DNA of 64,000 bases from Pseudomonas mangiferae (GTDB lineage Bacteria; Pseudomonadota; Gammaproteobacteria; Pseudomonadales; Pseudomonadaceae). Location of the stretch: contig NZ_VJOY01000008.1 in NCBI RefSeq assembly GCF_007109405.1, forward strand, positions 124,001 through 188,000. The letters run 5' to 3'. The notes beneath the pieces are model-generated. The model searched no databases. It worked only from the letters and a program-made list of their open reading frames with translations, and was not told the origin of the DNA. The translations under genes and the position numbers were made by a program. Below are positions 14,980 to 23,191 of the stretch, piece by piece (positions within the stretch are counted from its first letter, which is position 1; the number at the start of each line of letters is the position of its first letter).

Positions 14980-15501
14980 ATGAAGAAATGGATGATCGCG
15001 GCCCTGGCCGGCTGCTCGGTGATGACCGCCCACGCGGCGACCCTGACCGTTCCGCTCAACGCGGTGGACGCCAAGGGCGTCGGCAAGTTGGTCGGCAACG
15101 TCACTATCGAGCAGACCGACTACGGCCTGGTGTTCCGACCCGAGCTGTCCGGCCTCAAGCCTGGCGTCCACGGGTTCCACATCCACGCCAACGCCAGCTG
15201 CGCGTCGGCCGAGAAGGATGGCAAGCCGTCCGCGGCCGAGGCGGCCGGTGGCCACTGGGACCCGAAGAACACCGGCGCGCATGGCGAGCCCTGGGGCGTC
15301 GGCCACATGGGTGACCTGCCGGCACTGCTAGTGACCGCCGATGGCAAGTCCAGCCAGCCGGTGCTGGCGCCGCGCCTGAAGGACCTCGACGCGATCAAGG
15401 GCCATGCCCTGATGGTCCACGCGGGTGGCGACAACCACTCCGACCATCCGAACCCGCTGGGCGGCGGCGGCGCCCGGGTCGCCTGCGGCGTGATCCAGTA
15501 A
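14980..15501 (+). CDS. sodC: Periplasmic Cu/Zn superoxide dismutase
   Basis: A 173-residue SodC converting superoxide to peroxide and oxygen in the periplasm. A signal peptide (about residues 1-19, [19 protein letters not shown]) precedes the beta-barrel. The copper/zinc ligand motifs are present: [38 protein letters not shown] (zinc histidines and the bridging region) and [14 protein letters not shown], with the second disulfide Cys in ARVACGVIQ. The ATG has GGGAG eight bases upstream. It is on the plus strand inside an otherwise minus-strand flagellar run, between flhB and flhA, and is probably transcribed alone because a hairpin terminator follows. Confidence 0.95.
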   Translation: MKKWMIAALAGCSVMTAHAATLTVPLNAVDAKGVGKLVGNVTIEQTDYGLVFRPELSGLKPGVHGFHIHANASCASAEKDGKPSAAEAAGGHWDPKNTGAHGEPWGVGHMGDLPALLVTADGKSSQPVLAPRLKDLDAIKGHALMVHAGGDNHSDHPNPLGGGGARVACGVIQ

Positions 15502-15508
15502 GTCGTCC

Positions 15509-15532
15509 GGGGCGGTCGCCACCGCCCCGCTT
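15509..15532 (+). terminator. Terminator after sodC
   Basis: A 7-bp stem GGGGCGG / CCGCCCC (15509-15515 and 15522-15528) begins 8 bases after the sodC stop and is followed by a pyrimidine-rich GCTTCCCTCCTCCCCTT tract on the plus strand. Confidence 0.65.
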
Positions 15533-15581
15533 CCCTCCTCCCCTTGCCCTCCTCGCCCGCCGCGGCGCGAGACGAACCGCT

Positions 15582-16718
15582 CTAGGTGTCGCGGCGCAGA
15601 TCGGACGGGATCGGCAGTTCCCGCAGCGGTGCCGGCCGCTTGCCCTTGCCCGCGCGGTATTGCTTGAGCTGGTACACGTAGGCCAGCACCTGGGCCACCG
15701 CCAGGTACAACCCCGCAGGAATCTCCCGGTCGAGTTCGGTGGAGTAATACACCGCCCGCGCCAGGGCCGGCGACTCCAGCAGCATGATCTTGTGCTCCTG
15801 GGCCACTTCGCGAATCTTCAGCGCGACGAAATCACCGCCCTTGGCCAGCAACACCGGGGCGTTGCCCTTGCTGGGGTCGTACTTCAGGGCCACGGCGAAG
15901 TGGGTCGGGTTGGTGATGACCACGTCGGCCTCGGGCACCGCCGCCATCATCCGGCGCTGGGACGCTTCCCGCTGCAACTGGCGAATCCGCGACTTGACCT
16001 CGGGCTTGCCCTCGCTGTCCTTGTACTCGTCGCGGACTTCCTGCTTGGTCATCATCAGCTTCTGCTTGTTGTCCCAGAGCTGGTACGGCACATCCACCGC
16101 GGCGATCAGCATCAGCCCGCAGGCCAGGTACACCGCGCTCCAGCCCACCACCTGGACCGCATGCAGGATCGCCTGGTCCAGCGGCTCGTTGCCCAGGGCC
16201 AGTAGCGCCTGCTTGTCGGACGCCAGCACGCCCAGGGCCACCATCAGGACCACCAGGAACTTGCCCAAGGCCTTCACCAGCTCCACCAGGGCCTTCATGG
16301 AGAACATCCGTTTGATGCCCTCCAGGGGATTCATGCGGCTGAACTTGGGCGCCATGGACTGCGCCGAGAACAGCCAGCCACCCAGGGCGATGGGCCCAAG
16401 GATGGACGCCACCAGCAGCGTGATCAGCAGCGGCATCACCGCATCCAGGGCCATCTTGCCGGAGTCCATTAACCACAGGACCATCGAGCCGTTGTCCAGC
16501 AACGCCTCGCGGCTGAAGGAAAAGTTGAAGCGCATGACCCGCATCATCATGTCGGCCAGGGTGCCGCCGGTGGCCAGCACGCCGCCGGCACCGGCCAGGG
16601 TGACCGCCAGGGTGTTGAGCTCCCGGGAACGCGCCACCTGCCCTTTCTCGCGGGTCTCTCGACGCCGCTTCTCTGTGGGTTCCTCGCTCTTGTCGCCGCC
16701 GCTTTCGCTTTCCGCCAT
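15582..16718 (-). CDS. flhB: Flagellar export switch protein FlhB
   Basis: A 378-residue export apparatus protein. The charged N-terminus is typical (SEEPTEKRRRETREKGQVARSREL), with four membrane helices (about 30-210). The cytoplasmic autocleavage domain contains NPTH in VVITNPTHFAVALKY and the conserved core after it. Cleavage at Asn-Pro switches export from rod/hook to filament substrates under FliK control. It is last of the fliLMNOPQR-flhB run; beyond it lies sodC on the opposite strand. Confidence 0.97.
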   Translation of the reverse strand: MAESESGGDKSEEPTEKRRRETREKGQVARSRELNTLAVTLAGAGGVLATGGTLADMMMRVMRFNFSFSREALLDNGSMVLWLMDSGKMALDAVMPLLITLLVASILGPIALGGWLFSAQSMAPKFSRMNPLEGIKRMFSMKALVELVKALGKFLVVLMVALGVLASDKQALLALGNEPLDQAILHAVQVVGWSAVYLACGLMLIAAVDVPYQLWDNKQKLMMTKQEVRDEYKDSEGKPEVKSRIRQLQREASQRRMMAAVPEADVVITNPTHFAVALKYDPSKGNAPVLLAKGGDFVALKIREVAQEHKIMLLESPALARAVYYSTELDREIPAGLYLAVAQVLAYVYQLKQYRAGKGKRPAPLRELPIPSDLRRDT

Positions 16719-16756
16719 GGCTCAGCGCACCTCGTGGAAGACAGGATCGACGTTAA

Positions 16757-17533
16757 TCATGGAGAACGCGCCAGCTCGCTGAGCAGGCGCAGGGCCTCGC
16801 TGGCGATCGTCTGGTAGCGGCCGAGGATGTCCCCCAGGGTCAGCCAGACCACCACCAGGCCCAGCACCAGGGTCACCGGGAAACCGATGCTGAAGATGTT
16901 CAGCTGCGGCGCGGCCCGGGTCATCACCCCCAGGGCCAGGTTGATCACCAGCAGCGAGGTGATGGCCGGCAGCGTCAGGAGCAGCCCCGCGCCGAGCACC
17001 CAGCCGAGCTTGCCGGCTACCTCCCAGTAGTGCTGGACGGTCAGCCCGCTCCCCACCGGCAGGGTGACGAAGCTGTCCGCGAGAATCTCGAAGGCCACCA
17101 GGTGGCCATTCATGGCCAGGAACAGCAGGGTCACCAGCATGGTGAAGAACTGCCCGATCACCGGCACCGAGACGCCGTTGGTGGGGTCGATCATCGAGGC
17201 GAAGCCCAGGCCCATCTGCACTGCGATGATCTGCCCGGCCACCACGAAGATGTGGAAGAACAGTTGCAGGGTGAAGCCCATCATCGCCCCCACCAGAATC
17301 TGCTCGCCCACCAGCATGAACGCCCGCACGCTGACCGCGTCCACCTGCGGCATGGGCGGCAGCACCGGCATCAGCACGATGCAGAAGCCCAAGGACAGGT
17401 AGAGCCGCACCCGCACGGGGACCAGGGTCGTGCCGATCAGCGGCATGGTCATCAGCAACGCCGCGATGCGGAACAGCGGCAGCGTGAAGCTGCCGACCCA
17501 GCCGCCGATCTGCGCGTTGGTCAGCTCTAGCAT
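16757..17533 (-). CDS. fliR: Flagellar export gate protein FliR
   Basis: A 258-residue integral membrane protein with about six hydrophobic segments and the family pattern (FRIAALLMTMPLIGTTLVPVRVRLYLSLG..., then the QMGLGFASMIDP region). With FliP and FliQ it forms the helical core of the export gate in the MS-ring. It is separated by 7 bases from fliQ and 38 from flhB. Confidence 0.96.
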   Translation of the reverse strand: MLELTNAQIGGWVGSFTLPLFRIAALLMTMPLIGTTLVPVRVRLYLSLGFCIVLMPVLPPMPQVDAVSVRAFMLVGEQILVGAMMGFTLQLFFHIFVVAGQIIAVQMGLGFASMIDPTNGVSVPVIGQFFTMLVTLLFLAMNGHLVAFEILADSFVTLPVGSGLTVQHYWEVAGKLGWVLGAGLLLTLPAITSLLVINLALGVMTRAAPQLNIFSIGFPVTLVLGLVVVWLTLGDILGRYQTIASEALRLLSELARSP

Positions 17534-17540
17534 CGCCGCG

Positions 17541-17810
17541 TCAGCCGATCAACTGCGGGATGTTCTGGATCAGCGTCTGCATGTATTCCATGAACTGGCG
17601 CGTCAGCCAGGGACCGGCCCACATCAGGGTGAACAACATCACCAGCAGGCGTGGCAGGAAGCTCAGGGTCTGCTCGTTGATCTGGGTCGCCGCCTGGAAC
17701 ATGGCCACCACCAGGCCCACCAGCAGGCTGGGGATCACCAGCACCGTGACCATCACCACGGTCAGCCAGAGCGCCTGGCGAAACAGGTCTATCGCTACTT
17801 CGGGCGTCAT
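17541..17810 (-). CDS. fliQ: Flagellar export gate protein FliQ
   Basis: An 89-residue protein with two membrane helices (about residues 14-40 and 50-75) around the VGLVVAMFQAATQINEQTLSFLPR family signature. It packs around FliP/FliR in the export gate. Located between fliP and fliR. Confidence 0.96.
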   Translation of the reverse strand: MTPEVAIDLFRQALWLTVVMVTVLVIPSLLVGLVVAMFQAATQINEQTLSFLPRLLVMLFTLMWAGPWLTRQFMEYMQTLIQNIPQLIG

Positions 17811-17835
17811 CGCGGGGCTCCGTCAGGGGGGCGGG

Positions 17836-18591
17836 TCATAGAGTGCCGAAACTGCTGGCCAGGGTGCCGATGATCAGCGCCCAGCCATCCACCAGGACGA
17901 ACAGCATGATCTTGAACGGCAGGGAAATGATCAGCGGCGACAGCATCATCATGCCCATGGCCATCAGCACGCTGGACACCACCAGGTCGATGATCAGGAA
18001 CGGGATGAAGATCATGAAGCCGATCTGGAAGGCGGTCTTCAGCTCGGAGGTGACGAAGGCCGGCACCAGGATGGTCAGCGGCGTATCGGCGGGGCTGGCG
18101 ATGTCGGTGCGCCGGGACAGCCGGACGAACAGGTCCAGGTCGGATTCCCGGGTCTGCGCCAGCATGAAATTCTTCAGCGGCACCTGGGCGCGGTCGATGG
18201 CCGCCGGCGCGGTGAGCTGCTCGTTGAGGTAGGGCTGCAGGGCCTCCCGGTTGATCTGGTCGAACACCGGGGCCATGACGAACATCGTCAGGAACAGCGC
18301 CAGCCCCAGCAGGATCTGATTGGACGGCGTCTGTTGCAGGCCCAGCGCCTGACGCAGGATGGAAAAGACGATGATGATCCGGGTGAAGCTGGTCATCAGC
18401 ATGACGAACGCCGGAATGAAGCTCAGGGCCGTCATGATCAGTAGGATCTGCAGGCTCACCGAGTATTCCTGCTGACCCTGAGGGTTGGTGCTCAGGGTGA
18501 TCGCCGGGATCGACAGCGGGTTGTCGGCGCCCAGCGCCAACGGTGCGCACCCCACCAGCAGCAGGGCGAGAAGCAAGCGCCAGACGCGCAT
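17836..18591 (-). CDS. fliP: Flagellar export gate protein FliP
   Basis: A 251-residue protein with a cleavable signal peptide ([21 protein letters not shown]) and four later membrane helices. The signatures are [25 protein letters not shown] and [24 protein letters not shown]. Five FliP subunits form the gate core. The start codon overlaps the fliO stop by one base (TGATG). Confidence 0.97.
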   Translation of the reverse strand: MRVWRLLLALLLVGCAPLALGADNPLSIPAITLSTNPQGQQEYSVSLQILLIMTALSFIPAFVMLMTSFTRIIIVFSILRQALGLQQTPSNQILLGLALFLTMFVMAPVFDQINREALQPYLNEQLTAPAAIDRAQVPLKNFMLAQTRESDLDLFVRLSRRTDIASPADTPLTILVPAFVTSELKTAFQIGFMIFIPFLIIDLVVSSVLMAMGMMMLSPLIISLPFKIMLFVLVDGWALIIGTLASSFGTL

Positions 18592-19046
18592 CAGGTCTTG
18601 TCCTTATCCTTGCCCAGCAGCTCCATCAGGCGCTGGGCGAACTCCGCGGAAGCCGGCTCGGCATCGGGCAGCAACACCGGCTCCTTCAGCACGTGCAGCG
18701 GCGTGATGCGCCCGGTGGTCAGGCCCAGCAGCACCTGCTCGCCGCCCACCTGGACCAGCACCAGGCGGTCCCGCGGGCCGAGGGCCTGGCTGGCCACCAG
18801 CTTGATCACCTGGCCACCGGAACGCGGCCCGATCTGCTGGACCCGGCGCATCAGCCAGGCCAGCAGGAAGATCAGCCCGACCACCAGCAGCAGGCCCAAC
18901 CCCATCTGCGCCAGCTGGCCGCCGACGCCAGTGCCACTGGTACCGGCCAGGGCCGGTGTCTTGGCCGGATCGGCCGCCCAGGCGGCGAAGGGTACGGCGG
19001 TCAGTGTGGCGGCCAGTGCGGCGGTCAGAACGACGGCGGCGCGCAT
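18591..19046 (-). CDS. fliO: Flagellar assembly protein FliO
   Basis: A 151-residue protein with a signal-like N-terminus (about residues 1-22), a second membrane helix (about 46-66, [24 protein letters not shown]) and a small cytoplasmic domain with the FliO core ([30 protein letters not shown]). FliO helps assemble the FliP ring. The ATG at 19044-19046 lies 2 bases after the fliN stop. Confidence 0.94.
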   Translation of the reverse strand: MRAAVVLTAALAATLTAVPFAAWAADPAKTPALAGTSGTGVGGQLAQMGLGLLLVVGLIFLLAWLMRRVQQIGPRSGGQVIKLVASQALGPRDRLVLVQVGGEQVLLGLTTGRITPLHVLKEPVLLPDAEPASAEFAQRLMELLGKDKDKT

Positions 19047-19048
19047 GG

Positions 19049-19519
19049 TCAGCGCAACCGCTTGATGCGTTCGCTGGGGCTGATGACGTCGGTCAGGCGT
19101 ATGCCGAACTTCTCGTTCACCACCACCACCTCGCCATGGGCGATCAGCGTGCCGTTGACCAGCACGTCGAGAGGCTCGCCCGCCAGTCGGTCCAGCTCGA
19201 TCACCGAGCCCTGGTTGAGCTGCAGCAGGTTGCGGATGGTGATGTCGGTGTTGCCTACTTCCATGGAAATGGAGACCGGGATGTCCAGGATCACATCCAG
19301 GTTCGGCCCGTCCAGGCTGACCGGCTCGTTGGAGCGCGGCGCGCTGGCGAAGTCCTCCATGGGCACCCGCGGCGCGGCCGGAGGCGCCGCGGACGCCTGG
19401 TTCATCATGGCGTCGATGTCGTCCTGGTCGGCGTTGTCGCCAGCCTCGGCCAGCGCCGCGGCCCACTCGTCCGCCAGTGCCTGTTCCTCGGGGGACGTCT
19501 GTTCCTGTTCGTCTGCCAT
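19049..19519 (-). CDS. fliN: C-ring protein FliN
   Basis: A 156-residue switch protein. The acidic N-terminal extension (residues 1-70) includes a short DQDDIDAMM segment. The SpoA domain (about 75-156) is typical: NLDVILDIPVSISMEVGNTDITIRNLLQLNQGSVIELDRLAGEPLDVLVN...ISPSERIKRL. It builds the lower C-ring and docks FliH-FliI and the motor switch. It lies downstream of fliM. Confidence 0.96.
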   Translation of the reverse strand: MADEQEQTSPEEQALADEWAAALAEAGDNADQDDIDAMMNQASAAPPAAPRVPMEDFASAPRSNEPVSLDGPNLDVILDIPVSISMEVGNTDITIRNLLQLNQGSVIELDRLAGEPLDVLVNGTLIAHGEVVVVNEKFGIRLTDVISPSERIKRLR

Positions 19520-19585
19520 TCCTGACCTCGTCTGGCTCTTCGATACGGTGCGGCCGCCCGGCGACCGCGATGAAAACGGCGACCG

Positions 19586-20557
19586 TCAGCGCTGACGGTC
19601 GATGGAGTCGATGATCTGCAGGGACAGGTTGCCCTTGTGGGCGCCCAGCTTGGCCTTGAAGGCCGGCACGCCGTTGGCGCGCATGATCATGTGCTCGGGC
19701 ATCTCCACCGGGATCACGTCGCCGGGCTGCATGTGCAGGATGTCCCGCAGGCGCAGCTGGCGGCGGACCACGGTGGCGCTGACCGGCACGCTGACATCGA
19801 GGATGTCCTCGCGCAGGGCCTTGTTCCAGCGCTCGTCCTGGTCGTCCACGTCCGACTGGAAGCCGGCGTCGAGCATCTCCCGGATCGGCTCGATCATGGC
19901 GTAGGGCATGGTCACGTGAAGGTCGCCGCCGCCGCCATCCAGCTCGATGTGGAAGGTGGAGACCACCACCACTTCGCTGGGGCTGACGATGTTCGCCAGG
20001 GCCGGGTTCACCTCCGAGTTGATGTACTCGAAGTTGATGTCCAGCACCGCGTGCCAGGCCTCGCTCAGGTCGACGAACGCCTGGTCCAGCACCATGCGTA
20101 CCACCCGCAGCTCGGTGGGGGTGAACTCGCGGCCCTCGATCTTGGCGTGACGGCCGTCGCCGCCGAAGAAGTTGTCCACCAGCTTGAACACCAGCTTGGC
20201 GTCGAGGATGAACAGGCCGGTGCCACGCAGCGGCTTCATCTTCACCAGGTTGAGGCTGGTGGGCACGTACAGGGAATGCACGTACTCGCCGAACTTCATC
20301 ACCTGCACGCCGCCCACCGCCACGTCGGCGGAGCGCCGCAGCAGGTTGAACATGCTGATGCGGGTGTAGCGGGCGAAACGCTCGTTGATCATCTCCAGGG
20401 TGGGCATGCGTCCGCGGACGATGCGGTCCTGGCTGGTGAGGTCGTAACTCTTGACGCTGGCCGGGTCGCTATCGGCCTCGGTTTCCACCAGGCCATCGTC
20501 GACACCGTGCAAAAGCGCGTCGATCTCATCCTGTGACAGCAGGTCTTGTACGGCCAT
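19586..20557 (-). CDS. fliM: C-ring switch protein FliM
   Basis: A 323-residue FliM. The N-terminal CheY-P-binding peptide is LLSQDEIDALLHG (residues 6-18). The CheC-like middle domain (about 45-230) includes the GGDGRHAKIEGREFT and SPSEVVVVSTFHIEL regions, and the C-terminal SpoA domain binds FliN. CheY-P binding changes rotation direction. It is followed by fliN and preceded by fliL at 11 bases. Confidence 0.97.
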   Translation of the reverse strand: MAVQDLLSQDEIDALLHGVDDGLVETEADSDPASVKSYDLTSQDRIVRGRMPTLEMINERFARYTRISMFNLLRRSADVAVGGVQVMKFGEYVHSLYVPTSLNLVKMKPLRGTGLFILDAKLVFKLVDNFFGGDGRHAKIEGREFTPTELRVVRMVLDQAFVDLSEAWHAVLDINFEYINSEVNPALANIVSPSEVVVVSTFHIELDGGGGDLHVTMPYAMIEPIREMLDAGFQSDVDDQDERWNKALREDILDVSVPVSATVVRRQLRLRDILHMQPGDVIPVEMPEHMIMRANGVPAFKAKLGAHKGNLSLQIIDSIDRQR

Positions 20558-20568
20558 CGTGTCGTGCC

Positions 20569-21096
20569 TTACTGCAGTACGAAGTTAGTGAAAAGCACCT
20601 GTTCCACCGCCAGCTTGCCGGTCTCCTTCTTGGAGAGTTCCTGGACCTTGGCGGTCGCTTGCTGGCGGAGCATTTCCTTGCCCACCGGGGCGGCCAGGGC
20701 GTCGAAGTCCTGGCTGGAGAACAGCATGACCATCTCGTTGCGGATCTGCGGCATGTAGACCTTCAGCGCATCCAGCTCGCCCTTGTCACGGCCCATCAGG
20801 GCCAGGCTGACCTGCATGTAGCGCTGGCGCCCGTTCTGGTTGAAGTTGACCACGAAGGCCGGGGCGATGGGTTCGTAGAGCGCCACCTGTTTGACCGGGG
20901 TCGCCGCTTCGGCGTTCTTGGCTTCGTCCTTGGCGTCTTCCGCCTTGTGGCCGCGGCTGAGGAAGAACCAGGTGCCGCCCACCGACAGGCCGATCGCCAG
21001 CAGCAGGACCACCACGATGAGGATGATCAGCTTGAGCTTGCTCTTGCCGGCGGGCTTTTCTTCGCCGGGCGGCGCATCCGCGTTTTTCTTCGCCAT
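20569..21096 (-). CDS. fliL: Flagellar basal-body protein FliL
   Basis: A 175-residue, single-pass inner-membrane protein. A Lys-rich cytoplasmic tail precedes one helix (about residues 23-44, LKLIILIVVVLLLAIGLSVGGTWFF), then a periplasmic domain (about 70-175; AFVVNFNQNGRQRYMQVSLALM). FliL forms a ring around stators and supports torque. The ATG at 21094-21096 gives the normal family length. A perfect sigma-54 promoter lies 50-65 bases upstream; fliL leads the fliLMNOPQR-flhB operon. Confidence 0.94.
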   Translation of the reverse strand: MAKKNADAPPGEEKPAGKSKLKLIILIVVVLLLAIGLSVGGTWFFLSRGHKAEDAKDEAKNAEAATPVKQVALYEPIAPAFVVNFNQNGRQRYMQVSLALMGRDKGELDALKVYMPQIRNEMVMLFSSQDFDALAAPVGKEMLRQQATAKVQELSKKETGKLAVEQVLFTNFVLQ

Positions 21097-21146
21097 GCCA
21101 ATAATCCGTCGCTGAAGGAGTCGTCGATCCGCAATGAGTACCTCGG

Positions 21147-21162
21147 AGCAAGCGGCGTGCCA
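21147..21162 (-). promoter_or_regulatory. Sigma-54 promoter of the fliL operon
   Basis: The minus strand reads TGGCACGCCGCTTGCT, a perfect match to TGGCACG-N4-TTGCW, located 51 bases upstream of the fliL ATG. Confidence 0.92.
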
Positions 21163-21254
21163 CGGACCAGCCGGTGCAGGACGCCGCACCGAGATGTCGG
21201 GCGGGGGATGCGGATATACCAGTGTCCCCGCGCGCTGTCATCCCATGCGCGAAC

Positions 21255-21284
21255 GCCCGGCCGCCTGTTTCCAGGTGGCCGGGC
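21255..21284 (-). terminator. Stem-loop downstream of fliK
   Basis: A long stem (GCCCGGCC-x-CCTG / CAGG-x-GGCCGGGC with a 4-base loop) lies about 40 bases after the fliK stop and before the fliL promoter. No clear U-run follows, so termination may be partial. Confidence 0.5.
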
Positions 21285-21322
21285 ATGCTCCAGTCTAGTT
21301 CAGGGAGGCGTCGAGGCGCAGG

Positions 21323-22702
21323 TCAGGCGTAATAATCCACCAGGCTGCGGGCACCGGTGGCGGGATTGTGGCGGATCTCGCTGACGCTCACCGAGAGGTC
21401 GTCGCCGGCGCCGCTACCACCGTCATCACCGCGCCCACCGCGGCGTCCGCCGTCGCCGCCCGACTGCTGCTGGCCCTGCCAGTTGCGCGACAGCGATTGA
21501 TCCGAGACGCTCACGTCCAACTGGTTCATGCCCTGCTGGGAGAACAGTTCCCGCAGGCGATGGACCTGCCCTTCCAGGGCATCGCGGACGTTGGCGTTGG
21601 GGCTGACGAAGGTCACCTGGGCAGACTGGTCCTGGGCCAGGTTGACCCGCACCTCCAAGCGCCCCAGTTCGGCCGGGTCGAGCTGGATTTCCGCGGACTT
21701 GAGGTTCTGGCTGGACAGCCACATCACCCGGTCCACCACCGCCTCGCTCCAATTGCCCTGCTGCATGGACACAGCCTGGCCCGGTACCAGCGGCAATGCC
21801 TTCTGCACCGTCGCGTTCTGCTGGCCGATGGCCTGGCTGAGCGCGCTCAACCGGTTGGCAAAGGATTCGCTGCGCAAATCCGTCGGGGTGCTGCTGGCGC
21901 TGCCGTCAGCGGCGTCGCTCTTGAGCTCGCCCAGTCCCGGCTCGCTTTCCAGGGAGGCCTCCTCGGTCGCCTGAGTGGACTGACCCATCAGGTTGGCCAT
22001 GGCCGCGCTGAAATCCGCCTGGGTCTGGCTGCCCGGCTGCGCCGACGCGGCGCTGGCAGCGGTCTGAACATTGGCGCCGGGGGTCGGCTGCGCCTGCACG
22101 CCCTGCTCCAGGGTCAGCTTGACGGTCAGGGCGCTGTTCAGGTCGTCCTGGGTGGGGTCATGGCTGGCCTCGGTCATGCCGGTGGCGCTCCCCAGCACGC
22201 CGGGTGTCACCGTGGTGGGCAGGGAGAGCGCCGGGTCCAGGGTCGGTTCCGGCACGTCGTCGACGGCAGGCGAATCCGCCACCACCGGCGGGGTCGGGGG
22301 CGGTGTCTGCCCGCTCATGGCCATCATCAGCAGGGGATCGAGGGTCGGCTCGGTGGGCGTCGGCGTCCCTTCTTCCGTGGCGACCACGGCATCGCCGCTG
22401 CCGGACGGCGTGGCCGGGTCCGTCGGCAAGGGTTTGCCGCTATCGGCAACCGCCGGCTGCGCCTGGCTGCTGTCATCGGCCGTGCCGTCCTTGCGCTTGA
22501 CGTCCTTACCCTTGTCGGCAGCGGGCTTGGCCGGTCCCTCGTTGCGTTCGGCGGGCTTCGCCTGACGCTCCCGGGCGTACACGTTGGCGAAGCTGGAAGA
22601 CTCGTCGCGACCGCTCTGGGCGGGGCGCGACGGGGTCTTGGCGGCGCTCTTCGACTTCACGTCGGGCGTCGTCTGCAGGAGCAGATCGGGAGCAACGGGC
22701 AT
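21323..22702 (-). CDS. fliK: Flagellar hook-length control protein FliK
   Basis: A 459-residue, low-complexity Ala/Pro/Thr/Asp-rich secreted ruler protein. The C-terminal Flg_hook domain (about residues 325-420) has the typical strands AEIQLDPAELGRLEVRVNLAQDQSAQVTFVSPNANVRDALEGQVHRLRELF, and ends with a Gly-rich tail. It measures the hook and triggers the FlhB switch. The ATG at 22700-22702 has GGAG nine bases upstream. It has its own sigma-54 promoter in the gap to hptB. Confidence 0.9.
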   Translation of the reverse strand: MPVAPDLLLQTTPDVKSKSAAKTPSRPAQSGRDESSSFANVYARERQAKPAERNEGPAKPAADKGKDVKRKDGTADDSSQAQPAVADSGKPLPTDPATPSGSGDAVVATEEGTPTPTEPTLDPLLMMAMSGQTPPPTPPVVADSPAVDDVPEPTLDPALSLPTTVTPGVLGSATGMTEASHDPTQDDLNSALTVKLTLEQGVQAQPTPGANVQTAASAASAQPGSQTQADFSAAMANLMGQSTQATEEASLESEPGLGELKSDAADGSASSTPTDLRSESFANRLSALSQAIGQQNATVQKALPLVPGQAVSMQQGNWSEAVVDRVMWLSSQNLKSAEIQLDPAELGRLEVRVNLAQDQSAQVTFVSPNANVRDALEGQVHRLRELFSQQGMNQLDVSVSDQSLSRNWQGQQQSGGDGGRRGGRGDDGGSGAGDDLSVSVSEIRHNPATGARSLVDYYA

Positions 22703-22753
22703 AAGAGGAGTCTCCGTCGGACTGACCGTTTGGCTGAATCGTGCAGGAACGAC

Positions 22754-22770
22754 TGCAAGCCACGGGCCAA
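22754..22770 (-). promoter_or_regulatory. Sigma-54 promoter of fliK
   Basis: The minus strand reads TTGGCCCGTGGCTTGCA, with GG-N10-GC spacing and TTGCA at -12. It lies 52 bases before the fliK ATG, in the gap after hptB. Confidence 0.78.
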
Positions 22771-22800
22771 GTTCGCGGCAGACGGTACATGAAGAGACGA

Positions 22801-23154
22801 TCAGCCGGTGAAGCGTGCCCGTTCGGCCTGGAACAGCGATTTCACCCGCGCGAACTCCTCTTCCACCTGGGCGATCCAGGTGGGCGCCTCGTCGGGCTGG
22901 CCGCGCCGGCCGATCTCTTCCAGTTCCTTGCACAGTGCCGCCAGGTGCAGCGCACCGACGTTGCTGCAGCTGCCCTTGAAGCTGTGGGCGGTCAGGCGCA
23001 GCGCCTGCATGTCGCCGTCGCGCTGGGCCTCGCGCAGCATGCGCAGGCGCTCCTCGGAATCCAGTAGGTAAGTGTCCAGCAGCACCGGGTATTCCTCGCC
23101 CATGAAGTCCTGCAGTGCGGCCAGTACCGTCGCGTCGACGTGGACAATGGACAT
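22801..23154 (-). CDS. hptB: Histidine phosphotransfer protein HptB
   Basis: A 117-residue Hpt domain with phospho-His57 in LTAHSFKGSCSNVGA. In P. aeruginosa, HptB receives phosphate from several hybrid kinases and passes it to HsbR. The ATG at 23152-23154 is preceded by GAGGATG. It follows hsbR by 37 bases. Here the hsbA-hsbR-hptB trio lies between fliJ and fliK. Confidence 0.88.
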   Translation of the reverse strand: MSIVHVDATVLAALQDFMGEEYPVLLDTYLLDSEERLRMLREAQRDGDMQALRLTAHSFKGSCSNVGALHLAALCKELEEIGRRGQPDEAPTWIAQVEEEFARVKSLFQAERARFTG

Positions 23155-23191
23155 GGCATCCTCGGTTGAGCGTTGAAAGAAAAGCCGGCGA

